Origin: JALEFZ01 sp039820545
GTDB lineage: Bacteria > Bacteroidota > Bacteroidia > J057
DNA: 64,000 nucleotides
NCBI GenBank assembly: GCA_039820545.1
Contig: JBCBPW010000009.1
Location: 1-64,000, forward strand
Direction: 5' to 3'
In this document: piece by piece, positions 1 to 9,700 of the stretch
How the letters are laid out: each line of letters begins with the position of its first letter
Numbering within the stretch: the stretch's first letter is position 1
Made by a program: the position numbers and the translations under genes
Notes under the pieces: generated by a model
Databases searched by the model: none
Seen by the model: only the letters and a program-made list of their open reading frames with translations
What the model was told of the DNA's origin: nothing

Positions 1-790
1 CACTCTCAGTACTTAGCTTAAAAAGTATTGATAGTGAAAAATTATTACACCTGTCATGTGAATTTGATCTTATATACAATCAGCTGAGGTTTTATATATT
101 CCAGTAAGGCTCAATTGAAATTATAATCACATTTAGGCATAAAAGGCATATTGGACTATTTTCCTATCTACGGTGCCACAAGGCAACTATCTTATATCCG
201 ACATTTTTGAAATTTATAAAGGTGGATTTTAGAAAGAATCGGTAGTATATTCAAGATAAGGATGAAATTTTTTCGAGATAACAATTGGGCATAAAATAAA
301 AGATAGCACCAATATGATTTTCATGACTCTTCAAGCAGACCGGAACTTTGATTACCAATGCATTAACCCATTTCATGTGAAAGATTCATTCTGTTTTTTT
401 CTTATAAAAGCAGTTGATCCTGAGGCAACATTTTCCCATAAGAATCCCACTGATTGATATCAAAATTTGTGATTTCCTAAGCACCTTTTTCTCCCCGATC
501 TCCTATCCAATAGCCTACAATCTGACGCCTCTTCTTTTTATTTCAGACTAGATTTATCGTTTATTTGTTTTTTCACTACACGACCTTGCATCTCCTCAGC
601 TCCTAGCAGATAGAGATTGACCAGAGAATCTGTATTTGAGTAGATTGCTAAGAAGTGATAGGCTGTTCCGAAAGGGATTTCACTGTGACCAAGACATGAG
701 ACTGGAAGTGTCAGTAATACTTTCCAATTAGGATAAGCCTCCCCTCAACAACCTCAAAATCAATAAGAAGCAAAACCGTCATAAATATAC
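1..790. other. Gene-free stretch at left window edge
   Basis: AT-rich and interrupted by stops in all frames. I see no credible coding region or structured RNA. The only recognisable content is one copy of the degenerate dispersed repeat at 666-720. Any SusC/SusD genes of the neighbouring glucan locus would have to lie beyond this edge. Confidence 0.6.
666..720 (+). repeat. Degenerate dispersed repeat, copy 1
   Basis: Begins CCGAAAGGGATTTCAC and continues through CAAGACATGAGACT to GTCAGTAATAC. It resembles intergenic copies near 5351, 17347 (reverse) and 40055. The family consensus is roughly CCGAAAGGGRTTTCRCT, then GCTCAAGACATGAGACTT, then GTGCTAATAGTC. Function is unknown. Confidence 0.4.
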
Positions 791-821
791 CCCCTTCTCA
801 GGACGTACCCTGAGAAGAGGG
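791..821 (-). terminator. Hairpin after the GH87 gene
   Basis: The arms CTTCTCAGG (794-802) and CCTGAGAAG (809-817) pair perfectly around a six-base loop, with further C/G pairing outside. It lies about 55 bases past the stop of the leftward GH87 gene. The tract after it on the minus strand is T-rich but not a pure T run. Confidence 0.5.
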
Positions 822-873
822 AACAATAAAGGCATCCACTCATCTACCTTAACATTCAAATACCTCCTATCTT

Positions 874-3800
874 TTAAATATCTATCATCAGTTTCTCTTC
901 CCATACATTTTCCCCATCTACCACGCGCAGTACATATATCCCTGCACTCAGCGTGGGAAGCTGCCAATAAGATATATCGGCTTCCAGCTTTTGCGAAAAG
1001 ACGCGCTGTCCCTGAAGGGAGAAAATTTCCATATGCGCCGAAGTCGTCACCAATGGGTCTAACTGGATAGTTAGCTCGCCAGTAGTTACAGGATTGGGAT
1101 AAACCTGCATCGGTATCCCCTGTGAGACGATAAACTGTGATATTTCTTCCTTTTCATCTACTACCTGCTTACCGCTCACCTCATAATCATGCAGATAAAA
1201 ACGATTCATCGTGTAGCCAGGTCCTTCAGGCAAATGATTGTCGCTGCCCCCTGCGATTTTCACATGACTTCCAGCTTTAGGCTTGATCCTTATCTCATCA
1301 AACAATCCCAAATCATCTAACACATAATATTCTGCTGTTTTGGACAATGCAACGACCTGCTCCCCCATTTGCACTCCTTGATACCACGAGGTAATGAGGG
1401 CAGACTGACCTGCATTCTTGGATTTTAACTGCCACTGGACGGCTCTAAATCTATTACCTGCCAGGTCGGCCCCTATGTTATACACCAACTCTTCGTCTCC
1501 ACTGATCCACTGTGCATCAAAATTAGAACTCGGATTCTGACTAATCACCGCATGCTCAAGCTGCTTGACGGAGGGGGAACCATTGTTCGCGCTGATTTGC
1601 AAATACGCTGGCTCTGTCCCCATTGTAAGAATACCTCCAATGGTCCCCGACATACTTATTTTATCAATGGATTGCTTGACAGGCGTACCACTGAGTGACA
1701 CAAACTTGTGCTGATTGCCGTAGGCGTAACGCCAGGCAACATGGGCACCAGATACTGTACGCTCGGCTGGAATAGCCAATTCCGTCACTTTCATCAATCC
1801 GATGTAGGCAAAGCTCCCTTGATTCACACTCACATCAACGGTTAGTTTCCCATTGGCATCCGCATATAAGGTATCCGTCATCAAGACCGTACGGTTATTT
1901 CCATTGTATCCTGTACCGCCTAGATCCGCTCCCGAAGTTTGGAGGCTTCCACTAAAGGCTGGTCCCGTACCTGTCACAGTAAAATCCGTCACACGTGTTT
2001 GCGAAGTATTTCTGGTACCAAAAAACTCAATTACATAAAGATTTGCCGTAGAGAGTCCTGAAAGCTCAAAGGAAGCCGTGCTAGTCGTAAAAAAGTAATC
2101 CTCTGTAGCTGTCCCCACAGCCAATTCCCCCAAAAGTGCAACATCAGGAGCTAGCAAGCCTCCATTTAATCGGCCATTTTTTGAGAAATTATTCAACAGC
2201 GTGAGGGAAGCTCCCTGGCTAGCATTCTGATTGTCTACCAAAGTCGTACGGATACTTGCCGTCGTATTCACGACGTTGTTCCAGTGGTTGCCATTCGCAT
2301 CGGGGCCAGGGGTAGTATTACCATTGGTCACATCATCAGGACCAAAATCTACATAGTAGGTATGGACTACAACAGGCGGAGGAGGGGAAGCAAGCGTGAC
2401 CGTCACGTCATCTGAAGCGACATCTATTCCATCATTTACTTCAAGATTAAAGGTATAGGAAGTCCCCGAATTCAGTCCCGAAATCGTAGGGTTTGCTAGC
2501 GTCGCGTCGTCCAAGCTCACAGCAGGTCCAGCTACCTGAGTCCATTGATATGCCAAACTATCCCCTTCGGGATCTGTCCCACTGCCGCTCAGGGAAACAC
2601 TCGTCATGCTAGAACCTAAGGTCAAGTCCGAACCTGCATCAGCCGTGGGCAAGAGATTCCGTGGTCCAATTTCCTCGATTTTCAAAGCACAGAGATAGGC
2701 AAAGCTACCTGTCACGACGGACAAATCCAGCGTTATATTCCCATTGACGTCTGCTTTGAGGGTATCGCTTACGGAGACTACGCTCTGATTTCCATCGTAG
2801 CCTGTGCCTCCCCAATTTGTTCCCGAAGTTTGCTGATCTGCGGAGGTCGTGGTCGCTCCTTGCAGCATATATCGGGTGATTCGGGTAGAGGATGTATTTC
2901 GTGTACCAAAGTAGTGGAAGACATAATGCTGTCCTGTATCTAATCCCGTCACCTCAAAACTGGCGGTTCCTGTCGTAAAAAAGTAATCCTGTGTCGCAGT
3001 CGGAATCGCAAAATCCCCCAAGAAATCAGTTGAAGGCGCCAGTAAGCCTCCATTTAAGATGCCATTCCGCGAGAAATTGGTCAGCAATTGCAGTGAAACG
3101 CCATAGTTTTGATTGGCTGCATTGACAAGGGAGACTGCTGGTGAAGGCAGTGTATGATCGGTGACGTTGTTCCAATAATTCCCATTGGCGTCAGGACTAC
3201 TGGTTTCATTGCCATTGGTCCCATCATTCGGTCCGAAGTCCACCCAGTAGGTATTCAGTATCGGTCGCTTGTTGCCATCCTTTTGATCATTGATTGTCAA
3301 CGTAAATCCACTGTTCTCATTAAAAATGGCTGGCGCACGTTCGATATTCGCCAAGGTCAATCCATTGAATGTCGCTGTCCCGCTGCTTCCAACCACACTG
3401 ACAGCTGCACCTCCCATCGGTACGCTATACTGCGACCCATCTATGACATCTTTCCCTGTACCACGAATAAAAATATCCTGAAAGGTCACATCGGTTCCTG
3501 CGCCCGCAATCTGTACTCCATGCCGCTGAGCATCGTAAATATCGATATTGGAAAATGTTACCCCCTGTACGCCTCCATCAGAAGAGTTGATCTCCAATGC
3601 CCCACGGTGAAATCCAAAAAGGTCCACACTGGTCCCACAAGCGATCAGCGTATTCTCATATATTTGAATGGAAGTCGTATGGGTAAATTTATATCCTCCA
3701 AAGTCGGTCGTCAGACGAATCCCCGAACCTGTATGATTATCCTTGATGATGCAGTGGTGGATTTCATGTCCATCTCCCCCAAAAATCGCAGCGCCGCCAG

Positions 3801-5082
3801 CTCGGTAGGTATGTTCTACTGTATTCTCATAAAATTCATTATTGACAGCCTCAGTCACCCCTGTTCCATTGGTGGGCCAGATGGCCATTGCATCGTCTCC
3901 GTTGCTTCTGAAATTACACTGATATACCTGACTATTGGAGGTTCCCTGCGTGTAGTTGATGCCATCAGCGTAGCAATTGCGTACGCGGTTATTGTAGAAC
4001 TGTAGATTTTGGGTGATCGTGATGGGCGGCGTGTAGTCTCCGATCCAGGCACCTGCCGAGAAATGGGTCAACCAGATGTCGTGTATCTTCGAATTGCTGC
4101 CATAATGTCCATTGATTCCTTTGTACTCAGAAGGGGAACCATCAGGTAAAAAGCGGGAATCGTTCGCCGTATTCATATAGAGATGTGAGATCTCTACATC
4201 GGAGGCATAGGTCAGAATCCCTCCTTTGAAGAATCCCTTGGTTTCAAAATAGATATCGGTATACCACATACCTGCCCCCTGTATCGTCGTCCCATCAGTT
4301 CCAATCTCTAGACGATTGCTCAACGTCCACTCACCTTCTGGAATGTACACGCCTGTTCCAGCGGTATTGGCTGCGGAGATAGCTGCGTAAAATGGGCCTA
4401 AATCGCTGATCCCATCATTGGCAACGGCCCCATAGTCAGTTACTGAAACATAACCTGCAGGTTTGGCCATAGGACCTGCGACCTGTTCTGTTTCTACAAA
4501 ATCAATCCCATACTCGAAAGCATCTCCATTGGTTTTTTGAAATCGAAGAACATCCCCTGCACTTAAAGATGAAGTAAGGAGAAAATGGACTTCATCAAAC
4601 CGCATACGAGGACGGCTGCCAGGTATATTTTCAGGTTCTGTATGGGGAAAGTATTGATAAGCCCAATAGGAAGAAAGAGAAACGGTTTGCGCATACGTTC
4701 CATTGACATATACATCCAAAGTACCTGTTTCACCTGAACCTGTACTGTTATCGGGCATGTTGAAACGGAGCGTCACACCATTGGCTGCCTCATTGATCGT
4801 CCACTCGACGTAGGCTCCATTGACTGGCAGCCCGATGTATTCTTGATTAGAGGCTTCGGCAGCGATGAGATTTTCGTCGAAGATAGGGTTGTCATAAGCG
4901 ATGGCTCCTCCTCCTGTGATACCATCTTCGGCTTCGTATCGCGTGTAAGGCATTTGGTAGGCCCCTCGTGGAAGTCCATCACTTTGCGCAATGACATCAG
5001 TCACCATGAGTAGCTCTATGGCCAGTATGAAAGAGAAAAAATATAAGTAGCGAGATAGAGATGTGAAGGTTGATTTTTGCAT
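874..5082 (-). CDS. Secreted GH87 alpha-1,3-glucanase-type multidomain protein, T9SS type A
   Basis: 1402 residues. A signal peptide (about 1-32) precedes a CBM35/CBM6-like domain opening with YEAEDG (about 45-200). A right-handed beta-helix follows (about 205-640). In it Asp373 (motif ADGIN) is followed by Asp396-Asp397 (motif NGDDA). A lone Asp with an Asp pair 23-24 residues later is the spacing of the catalytic aspartates known from Bacillus and Paenibacillus GH87 enzymes, so I infer endo-hydrolysis of alpha-1,3-glucan. Next come two copies of a repeat module opening with VDFGP-D--NGN (about 640-810 and 910-1075) separated by a PKD-like domain (about 817-905). A region without recognised domain follows (about 1085-1300), then a type A T9SS sorting domain (YPNPV near 1325 to the end). 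The protein is probably outer-surface or released. It stands apart from the other enzymes of the locus, across the regulator gene. Confidence 0.82.
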   Translation of the reverse strand: MQKSTFTSLSRYLYFFSFILAIELLMVTDVIAQSDGLPRGAYQMPYTRYEAEDGITGGGAIAYDNPIFDENLIAAEASNQEYIGLPVNGAYVEWTINEAANGVTLRFNMPDNSTGSGETGTLDVYVNGTYAQTVSLSSYWAYQYFPHTEPENIPGSRPRMRFDEVHFLLTSSLSAGDVLRFQKTNGDAFEYGIDFVETEQVAGPMAKPAGYVSVTDYGAVANDGISDLGPFYAAISAANTAGTGVYIPEGEWTLSNRLEIGTDGTTIQGAGMWYTDIYFETKGFFKGGILTYASDVEISHLYMNTANDSRFLPDGSPSEYKGINGHYGSNSKIHDIWLTHFSAGAWIGDYTPPITITQNLQFYNNRVRNCYADGINYTQGTSNSQVYQCNFRSNGDDAMAIWPTNGTGVTEAVNNEFYENTVEHTYRAGGAAIFGGDGHEIHHCIIKDNHTGSGIRLTTDFGGYKFTHTTSIQIYENTLIACGTSVDLFGFHRGALEINSSDGGVQGVTFSNIDIYDAQRHGVQIAGAGTDVTFQDIFIRGTGKDVIDGSQYSVPMGGAAVSVVGSSGTATFNGLTLANIERAPAIFNENSGFTLTINDQKDGNKRPILNTYWVDFGPNDGTNGNETSSPDANGNYWNNVTDHTLPSPAVSLVNAANQNYGVSLQLLTNFSRNGILNGGLLAPSTDFLGDFAIPTATQDYFFTTGTASFEVTGLDTGQHYVFHYFGTRNTSSTRITRYMLQGATTTSADQQTSGTNWGGTGYDGNQSVVSVSDTLKADVNGNITLDLSVVTGSFAYLCALKIEEIGPRNLLPTADAGSDLTLGSSMTSVSLSGSGTDPEGDSLAYQWTQVAGPAVSLDDATLANPTISGLNSGTSYTFNLEVNDGIDVASDDVTVTLASPPPPVVVHTYYVDFGPDDVTNGNTTPGPDANGNHWNNVVNTTASIRTTLVDNQNASQGASLTLLNNFSKNGRLNGGLLAPDVALLGELAVGTATEDYFFTTSTASFELSGLSTANLYVIEFFGTRNTSQTRVTDFTVTGTGPAFSGSLQTSGADLGGTGYNGNNRTVLMTDTLYADANGKLTVDVSVNQGSFAYIGLMKVTELAIPAERTVSGAHVAWRYAYGNQHKFVSLSGTPVKQSIDKISMSGTIGGILTMGTEPAYLQISANNGSPSVKQLEHAVISQNPSSNFDAQWISGDEELVYNIGADLAGNRFRAVQWQLKSKNAGQSALITSWYQGVQMGEQVVALSKTAEYYVLDDLGLFDEIRIKPKAGSHVKIAGGSDNHLPEGPGYTMNRFYLHDYEVSGKQVVDEKEEISQFIVSQGIPMQVYPNPVTTGELTIQLDPLVTTSAHMEIFSLQGQRVFSQKLEADISYWQLPTLSAGIYVLRVVDGENVWEEKLMIDI

Positions 5083-5246
5083 AGTAGTCTTATTGAATAA
5101 ACAGATGTAGGCGAAAGTGCTGTCTACTCAACTTAGCTGTGAACTTGGCATTTGATTAGGAGATTTAGGGAAAATGAGAGGGAGTATGCGACAAAAAGAG
5201 CCGTTGTTTCGCCTTGCTTAGACCAAGGGGATATTTTCGCCAGAAA

Positions 5247-5268
5247 GAGGAATTTCAGGACAAAAGGA
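5247..5268 (-). promoter_or_regulatory. Motif shared with the GH71/99 upstream region
   Basis: Reads GAGGAATTTC, then AGG, then ACAAAAGGA on the plus strand. It lies about 165-185 bases upstream of the GH87 start. A near copy, GAGGAATTTC then TGG then CCAAAGGA, lies at 20074-20094, about 125-145 bases upstream of the GH71/99-like gene in the same orientation. It is a candidate operator for the hybrid regulator. Two occurrences are suggestive only. Confidence 0.4.
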
Positions 5269-5350
5269 AGGTTTGATCGTGTTTCTTATTCAGCTGTTTG
5301 AACCTGTCGTCATTTTCAAGAAGGCGGACAGATGAAGAGAACCCTTCCCA

Positions 5351-5400
5351 GAAGGGATTTCGCGTTGCTCAAGAGAGCTGAGACTTAACATTCTAGTAGT
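5351..5400 (+). repeat. Degenerate dispersed repeat, copy 2
   Basis: CCAGAAGGGATTTCGC, then TTGCTCAAGAGAGCTGAGAC, ending in TAGTAGT. Same family as 666-720, 17347-17400 (reverse) and 40055-40097. Apart from this copy and the motif at 5247-5268, I see nothing else in the 5083-5440 gap. Confidence 0.4.
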
Positions 5401-5440
5401 GAGTACAATAAAACTTTACCGTACCCTGGATACCTCTGAC

Positions 5441-5500
5441 CACCTATTTATCGCTCAAAAATCTATCTTTTTTGAGCGATAAAACTTATTTTATCCCTCA
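5441..5500 (+). promoter_or_regulatory. Palindromic module upstream of fic, copy 1
   Basis: A perfect 14 bp inverted repeat, TTTATCGCTCAAAA (5447-5460) and TTTTGAGCGATAAA (5470-5483), is followed by a third half-site TTTATCCCTCA (5490-5500) that reaches the A of the fic start codon. A site overlapping the start codon fits autorepression by the Fic protein's own C-terminal winged helix; this is inference. The whole ~60 bp module recurs at 6611-6670. Confidence 0.6.
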
Positions 5501-6603
5501 TGAAGTGGAACTGGCAGCAGAAAGATTGGGGACAATTCTCATTCGATGCAAAATCTTTGCGTCCCTTGGAAGATCGTTTTCTCCAAGAAGCAGGGCGCTG
5601 GCAAGGTCAGTGGACCCACCTTCCAAGTCATGAGCAAGATTCACTTCGCATCGACCTACTCAGCCAAGAAGCCCTCCAGACGTCACGTATTGAAGGAGAA
5701 ATTCTAGATAGAGCAAGTGTCCAAAGTTCTATTCGGAGGCTACTAGGGCTTTCCTCAGAAACAAGAACCATAAAAGCCAACGAATACGGAATCTCAGAAT
5801 TAACGGTAAGTGTTGCGGCCACTTTTGAACAAGCCCTTACCCATCAACAACTGTTTAGTTGGCATGAAATGCTGACAAATGGAAGGAGGGACTTGTTGGA
5901 TATTGGACGTTATCGCACCCATCCAGATCCTATGCAGATTGTATCAGGACCGATGGAAAGACCCCACATTCATTTTGAAGCTCCTCCATCTACACAAGTC
6001 CCCATGGAAATGGAGAATTTTTTGGACTGGTTTCACCAAACAGGTCCTATGGGCGATCATTCACTTCCCGCTCTCACAAGAGCAGGTCTCACACATATTT
6101 ACTTTGAGTCCATACACCCCTTTGAGGACGGGAATGGGCGAATAGGGCGCGCACTCGTAGAAAAAGTACTGGCACAAGCAATAGGTCAACCTTCTCTCAT
6201 AATGCTTTCTGATGCTATCGATAAGCAACGGAAAGCTTATTATCATGAGTTAGGAAAAGCAAGTGAAAGTAATGAGGTAGATGAATGGCTGGCTTGGTTC
6301 GCACAGGTTATACTGGATGCACAATTATCCACTCAAAAATCTTTAGACTTTCTGCTATTCAAGACACAATTGTTGCAGCAACTTCAGCATCAACTCAACG
6401 CTCGCCAAGAGAAAGTACTCCTGCGACTTTTTAGTGCAGGTCATAAGGGATTTGAAGGAGGTCTGAGTGCCAAAAATTATCAAAAAATTGCAAAAACAAG
6501 TCCTGCCACGGCAACGAGAGATTTAGTCGATCTCGTAGAAAAAGGTGCATTGAAAAGAACGGGTGAGCGAAAATATACACGCTACTATTTACCTTTCGAA
6601 TAA
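5500..6603 (+). CDS. Fic family protein with DUF4172-like N-terminus and C-terminal winged helix
   Basis: 367 residues. The core motif HPFEDGNGRIGR (His206 onward) matches the HxFx(D/E)GNGRxxR active site of Fic enzymes, which transfer AMP or related groups from nucleotides to protein hydroxyls. The N-terminal region is of DUF4172 type and carries TSRIEG (61-66), matching the (S/T)xxxE(G/N) inhibitory helix. This suggests a class II, intramolecularly inhibited Fic. The last ~80 residues look like a winged helix, a common partner of this subclass and a plausible DNA-binding element. The gene sits alone between two copies of a ~60 bp palindromic module and between the GH87 gene and the regulator gene, with which it has no obvious functional link. 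It may be a passenger cassette. The target is unknown. Confidence 0.88.
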   Translation: MKWNWQQKDWGQFSFDAKSLRPLEDRFLQEAGRWQGQWTHLPSHEQDSLRIDLLSQEALQTSRIEGEILDRASVQSSIRRLLGLSSETRTIKANEYGISELTVSVAATFEQALTHQQLFSWHEMLTNGRRDLLDIGRYRTHPDPMQIVSGPMERPHIHFEAPPSTQVPMEMENFLDWFHQTGPMGDHSLPALTRAGLTHIYFESIHPFEDGNGRIGRALVEKVLAQAIGQPSLIMLSDAIDKQRKAYYHELGKASESNEVDEWLAWFAQVILDAQLSTQKSLDFLLFKTQLLQQLQHQLNARQEKVLLRLFSAGHKGFEGGLSAKNYQKIAKTSPATATRDLVDLVEKGALKRTGERKYTRYYLPFE

Positions 6604-6610
6604 AAGACCT

Positions 6611-6670
6611 CACTATTTATCGCTCAAAAATCTCCCTTTTCTTGAGCGATAAAACTTGTTCTATCCCTCA
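6611..6670 (+). repeat. Palindromic module downstream of fic, copy 2
   Basis: Near-identical direct repeat of 5441-5500. It has arms TTTATCGCTCAA (6616-6627) and TTGAGCGATAAA (6642-6653), then TCTATCCCTCA (6660-6670). It starts eight bases after the fic stop and ends about 130 bases before the regulator start, so it could act as fic terminator, regulator operator or cassette boundary. Confidence 0.6.
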
Positions 6671-6798
6671 CTCCCTTGCATTTTCGCAAAAGTAAACGGT
6701 CCCAACTTTTTTTAATATTTCCTATATTCCATGAAGAGAGTTGTCTACTCGCACAAAACCTTTACAACCTAACTACTTCTTTCGCAACTCCTGCTTTC

Positions 6799-9700
6799 AT
6801 GACTACGCTCAGATACCTCACCTACTGCCTCATTTGCCTATTGGGATGCCTGCACGCCAGTGCGCAGGACCCAAAGCCTTCTTTTCGACAGCTGACTGCC
6901 GAAGATGGACTCTCCAATAACTGGGTCAAAACCATCCTGAAAGATCAAAGGGGATTCATGTGGTTTGGCACGTCCAATGGTCTTAATCGGTATGATGGGC
7001 AAGAATTCAAAGTATTTCGTTCGGACTCTATCAATCAGTTAAGTGATAACTTCATACAATCCTTGACGGAAGATAAAGAAGGAAATATCTGGGTGGGGAC
7101 ATTTAGCGGCGGGTTGAATCGATTTGATCGAAAAACGGAGACCTTCACCGTTTTTAAGCACGATCCCAACAATCCCCAAAGCTTGGATCATAACCGTATC
7201 ACTTGTACCTATCTCGATCCGACGGGCAAACTCTGGGTAGGAACAGCCATAGGGCTCAATCTTTATCACCCGCCAACTGCAACCTTTGATCATTTCCATC
7301 ACGATCCACAAAAACCCTATTCAATTACCCAGGGTCAGGTTTCCTGCATCTTCATGGATCAGAGATCTAATCTATACGTAGGGACAAAAAATGGATTGAA
7401 CATTCGAGAAAAAGGGCAGGATAGCTTTCGGTCTTTCCAGCATGACTCCCAAGACCCTACAAGCCTTGCGCATGATCATGTCACAGCCATTTACGAAGAT
7501 AAATATGGTGACATCTGGATTGCAACATGGGGAGGGGGATTAGATAAATGGTCGCCATCAACACAGAACTTCACCCATCATAAACACCATGCTCAGAATC
7601 CCCAAAGCCTGAGCAATAATTCGGTTCTCGATATCCAAGGGGATGAATCGCATCATATCTATATCGCAACAGAAGGAGGAGGACTCAATATTTTTGACAT
7701 CGAAAAGGGGACTTTCCAGGCTCTTCAGCCTGACCTTCAGAATAAACAAAGCCTCAATAGCAACTCCATTCATTCGCTTTACTACGATTCTGATAATCAA
7801 TTTCTTTGGGCAGGCACGTATAATGGCGGCATCAATTATTTCAGTAAATGGGATAAGCCCTTTCGCCTCATCCAAGCCAAAGTCGGAGGCCTCAACGACA
7901 ACCACATCACCTCTGTTACAGAAGACAAAAATGGCATCTTGTGGATAGGTACAGACGGGGGAGGAATCAACCTATATAATCCTAAAAATGCGTCCTTTGC
8001 TTATCTCAATAAAGCTGCTGGGCTTCAAAACAACGCGATTCTTTCCTTGAGATGCGACCGCAACAATTACCTTTGGGTAGGTACGTACAATGGCGGGCTG
8101 GATCGTATCTCTCCCGACAGGAAACAGATTCGGCATTTTCGTCACGATCCTGTAGACCCTAGCAGCCTCAGTGGCATCCACATCAGCACCATCTACGAAG
8201 ACAAGCGAGGCAATATCTGGATTGGAACGATGGAGGGGGGCTTGAATTTCTTCCATCCTCAAACAGGGACTTTTTCACGCTATCAACACGATCCTCAAAA
8301 CCCTCAAACCATCAACAACAATTTTATCTATGGCATCTTCGAAGATCGCCTAGGAAGGATTTTGGTACAAACAGGGAATGGATTAGAGATTTTTGATAGT
8401 CAGAGCCAGACTTTTTCCCGTTTTCATGAACAGTTTGGGACGCTCTTTGGTGTCCCTGTCGCACTCTGCGAAGACAGTCAGGGTAATCTATGGATTGGCT
8501 CCAAGGAACAGGGACTATTCAGAGTAGATAGGACAGGGGTAGAAGTCAAAAGGTATATGGAAATAGACGGCCTCCCTAGCAATGGTATTTCGGGAATCAT
8601 GGAGGATAAACTCGGCAATCTATGGATCAGTACCCAGCGAGGATTATGTAAATTTGAAGAAGGGGTTACCAAACCAGAGCGGGTGCGATTCAGGACTTAT
8701 GCGCTCGAAGATGGCTTGCAGGGAAATGAATTCAAGGCAGGTGCATTTTGTATGCTACAAAGTGGGCAGATGGTCTTTGCTGGACAAAATGGCTTCAATC
8801 TGTTCGATCCCCTCAAAATTCAGCACAACCCCTTTATTCCTCCTGTAACCCTGACGGGATTTAAACTCTTTAACAAGGATGTTCCCTTTGGTACAGATCA
8901 AATCCTCTCAGCACCGATCTCGGAGACGTCAGTGATCGCCCTTAGCTATGCGCAATCCGTCATGACCTTTGAGTTTTCCGCACTCAATTATATGCTCTCC
9001 GAAAAAAATCAATATGCCTATAAAATGGAGGGCTTTGAAGACACCTGGAATTACATTGGCACTCAGCACAATGCCACTTATACCAATCTAGATGCGGGTA
9101 CGTACACCTTCCGCGTCAAAGCTGCCAATAATGATGGGGTATGGAATGAGGAAGGGACAAAAATCCAGCTGACCATTTTACCTCCCTGGTGGGAGCATCC
9201 CTATTCTCAATTGGGGGCCATCCTCTTTTTCATTGCCATTATCTTCATTTATGCTCGACTAAGGACCCATCAGCTCAAACGAAGTAAAAGGAGGCTGGAA
9301 CATAAAGTCGCCATTCGCACTTCTGATCTGGAAAAGGCCAATGCCATTAGTGAAGCAAGACAAAAGGAAATTTCGCAGAAAAATGAAGCCCTCACCCATC
9401 AGAATCATGAGCTAGAAAGACAGTCATCCGAGATTCGCCGTATGGCGGATGAAATCCGGAACCTGAACGAGGCCAAAATTCGCTTTTTTACGAATATCTC
9501 TCACGAGCTGCGTACCCCGCTCAATCTCATCTTATGGCCACTAGAGGACCTACGTCGCGAAACGAATGACCAGCTCTCCCCACATCGGGAAAAATTCGAA
9601 CTCATGCACCAAAATGCTTCGAAACTGGTGAGACTCATCAATCAGCTTTTGGACTTCCGAAAAATGGAAACGGGTACACTTCAATTGGCGCTGAGCCAGC

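Noticed and set aside
3154..4005. A 283-codon plus-strand open frame
   Set aside because: It is antisense to the GH87 catalytic domain, whose frame shows family motifs; the plus-strand translation has no recognisable features.
6676..6798. Upstream TTG start for the hybrid regulator
   Set aside because: It would put 41 residues ahead of a clean signal peptide beginning at the ATG at 6799.
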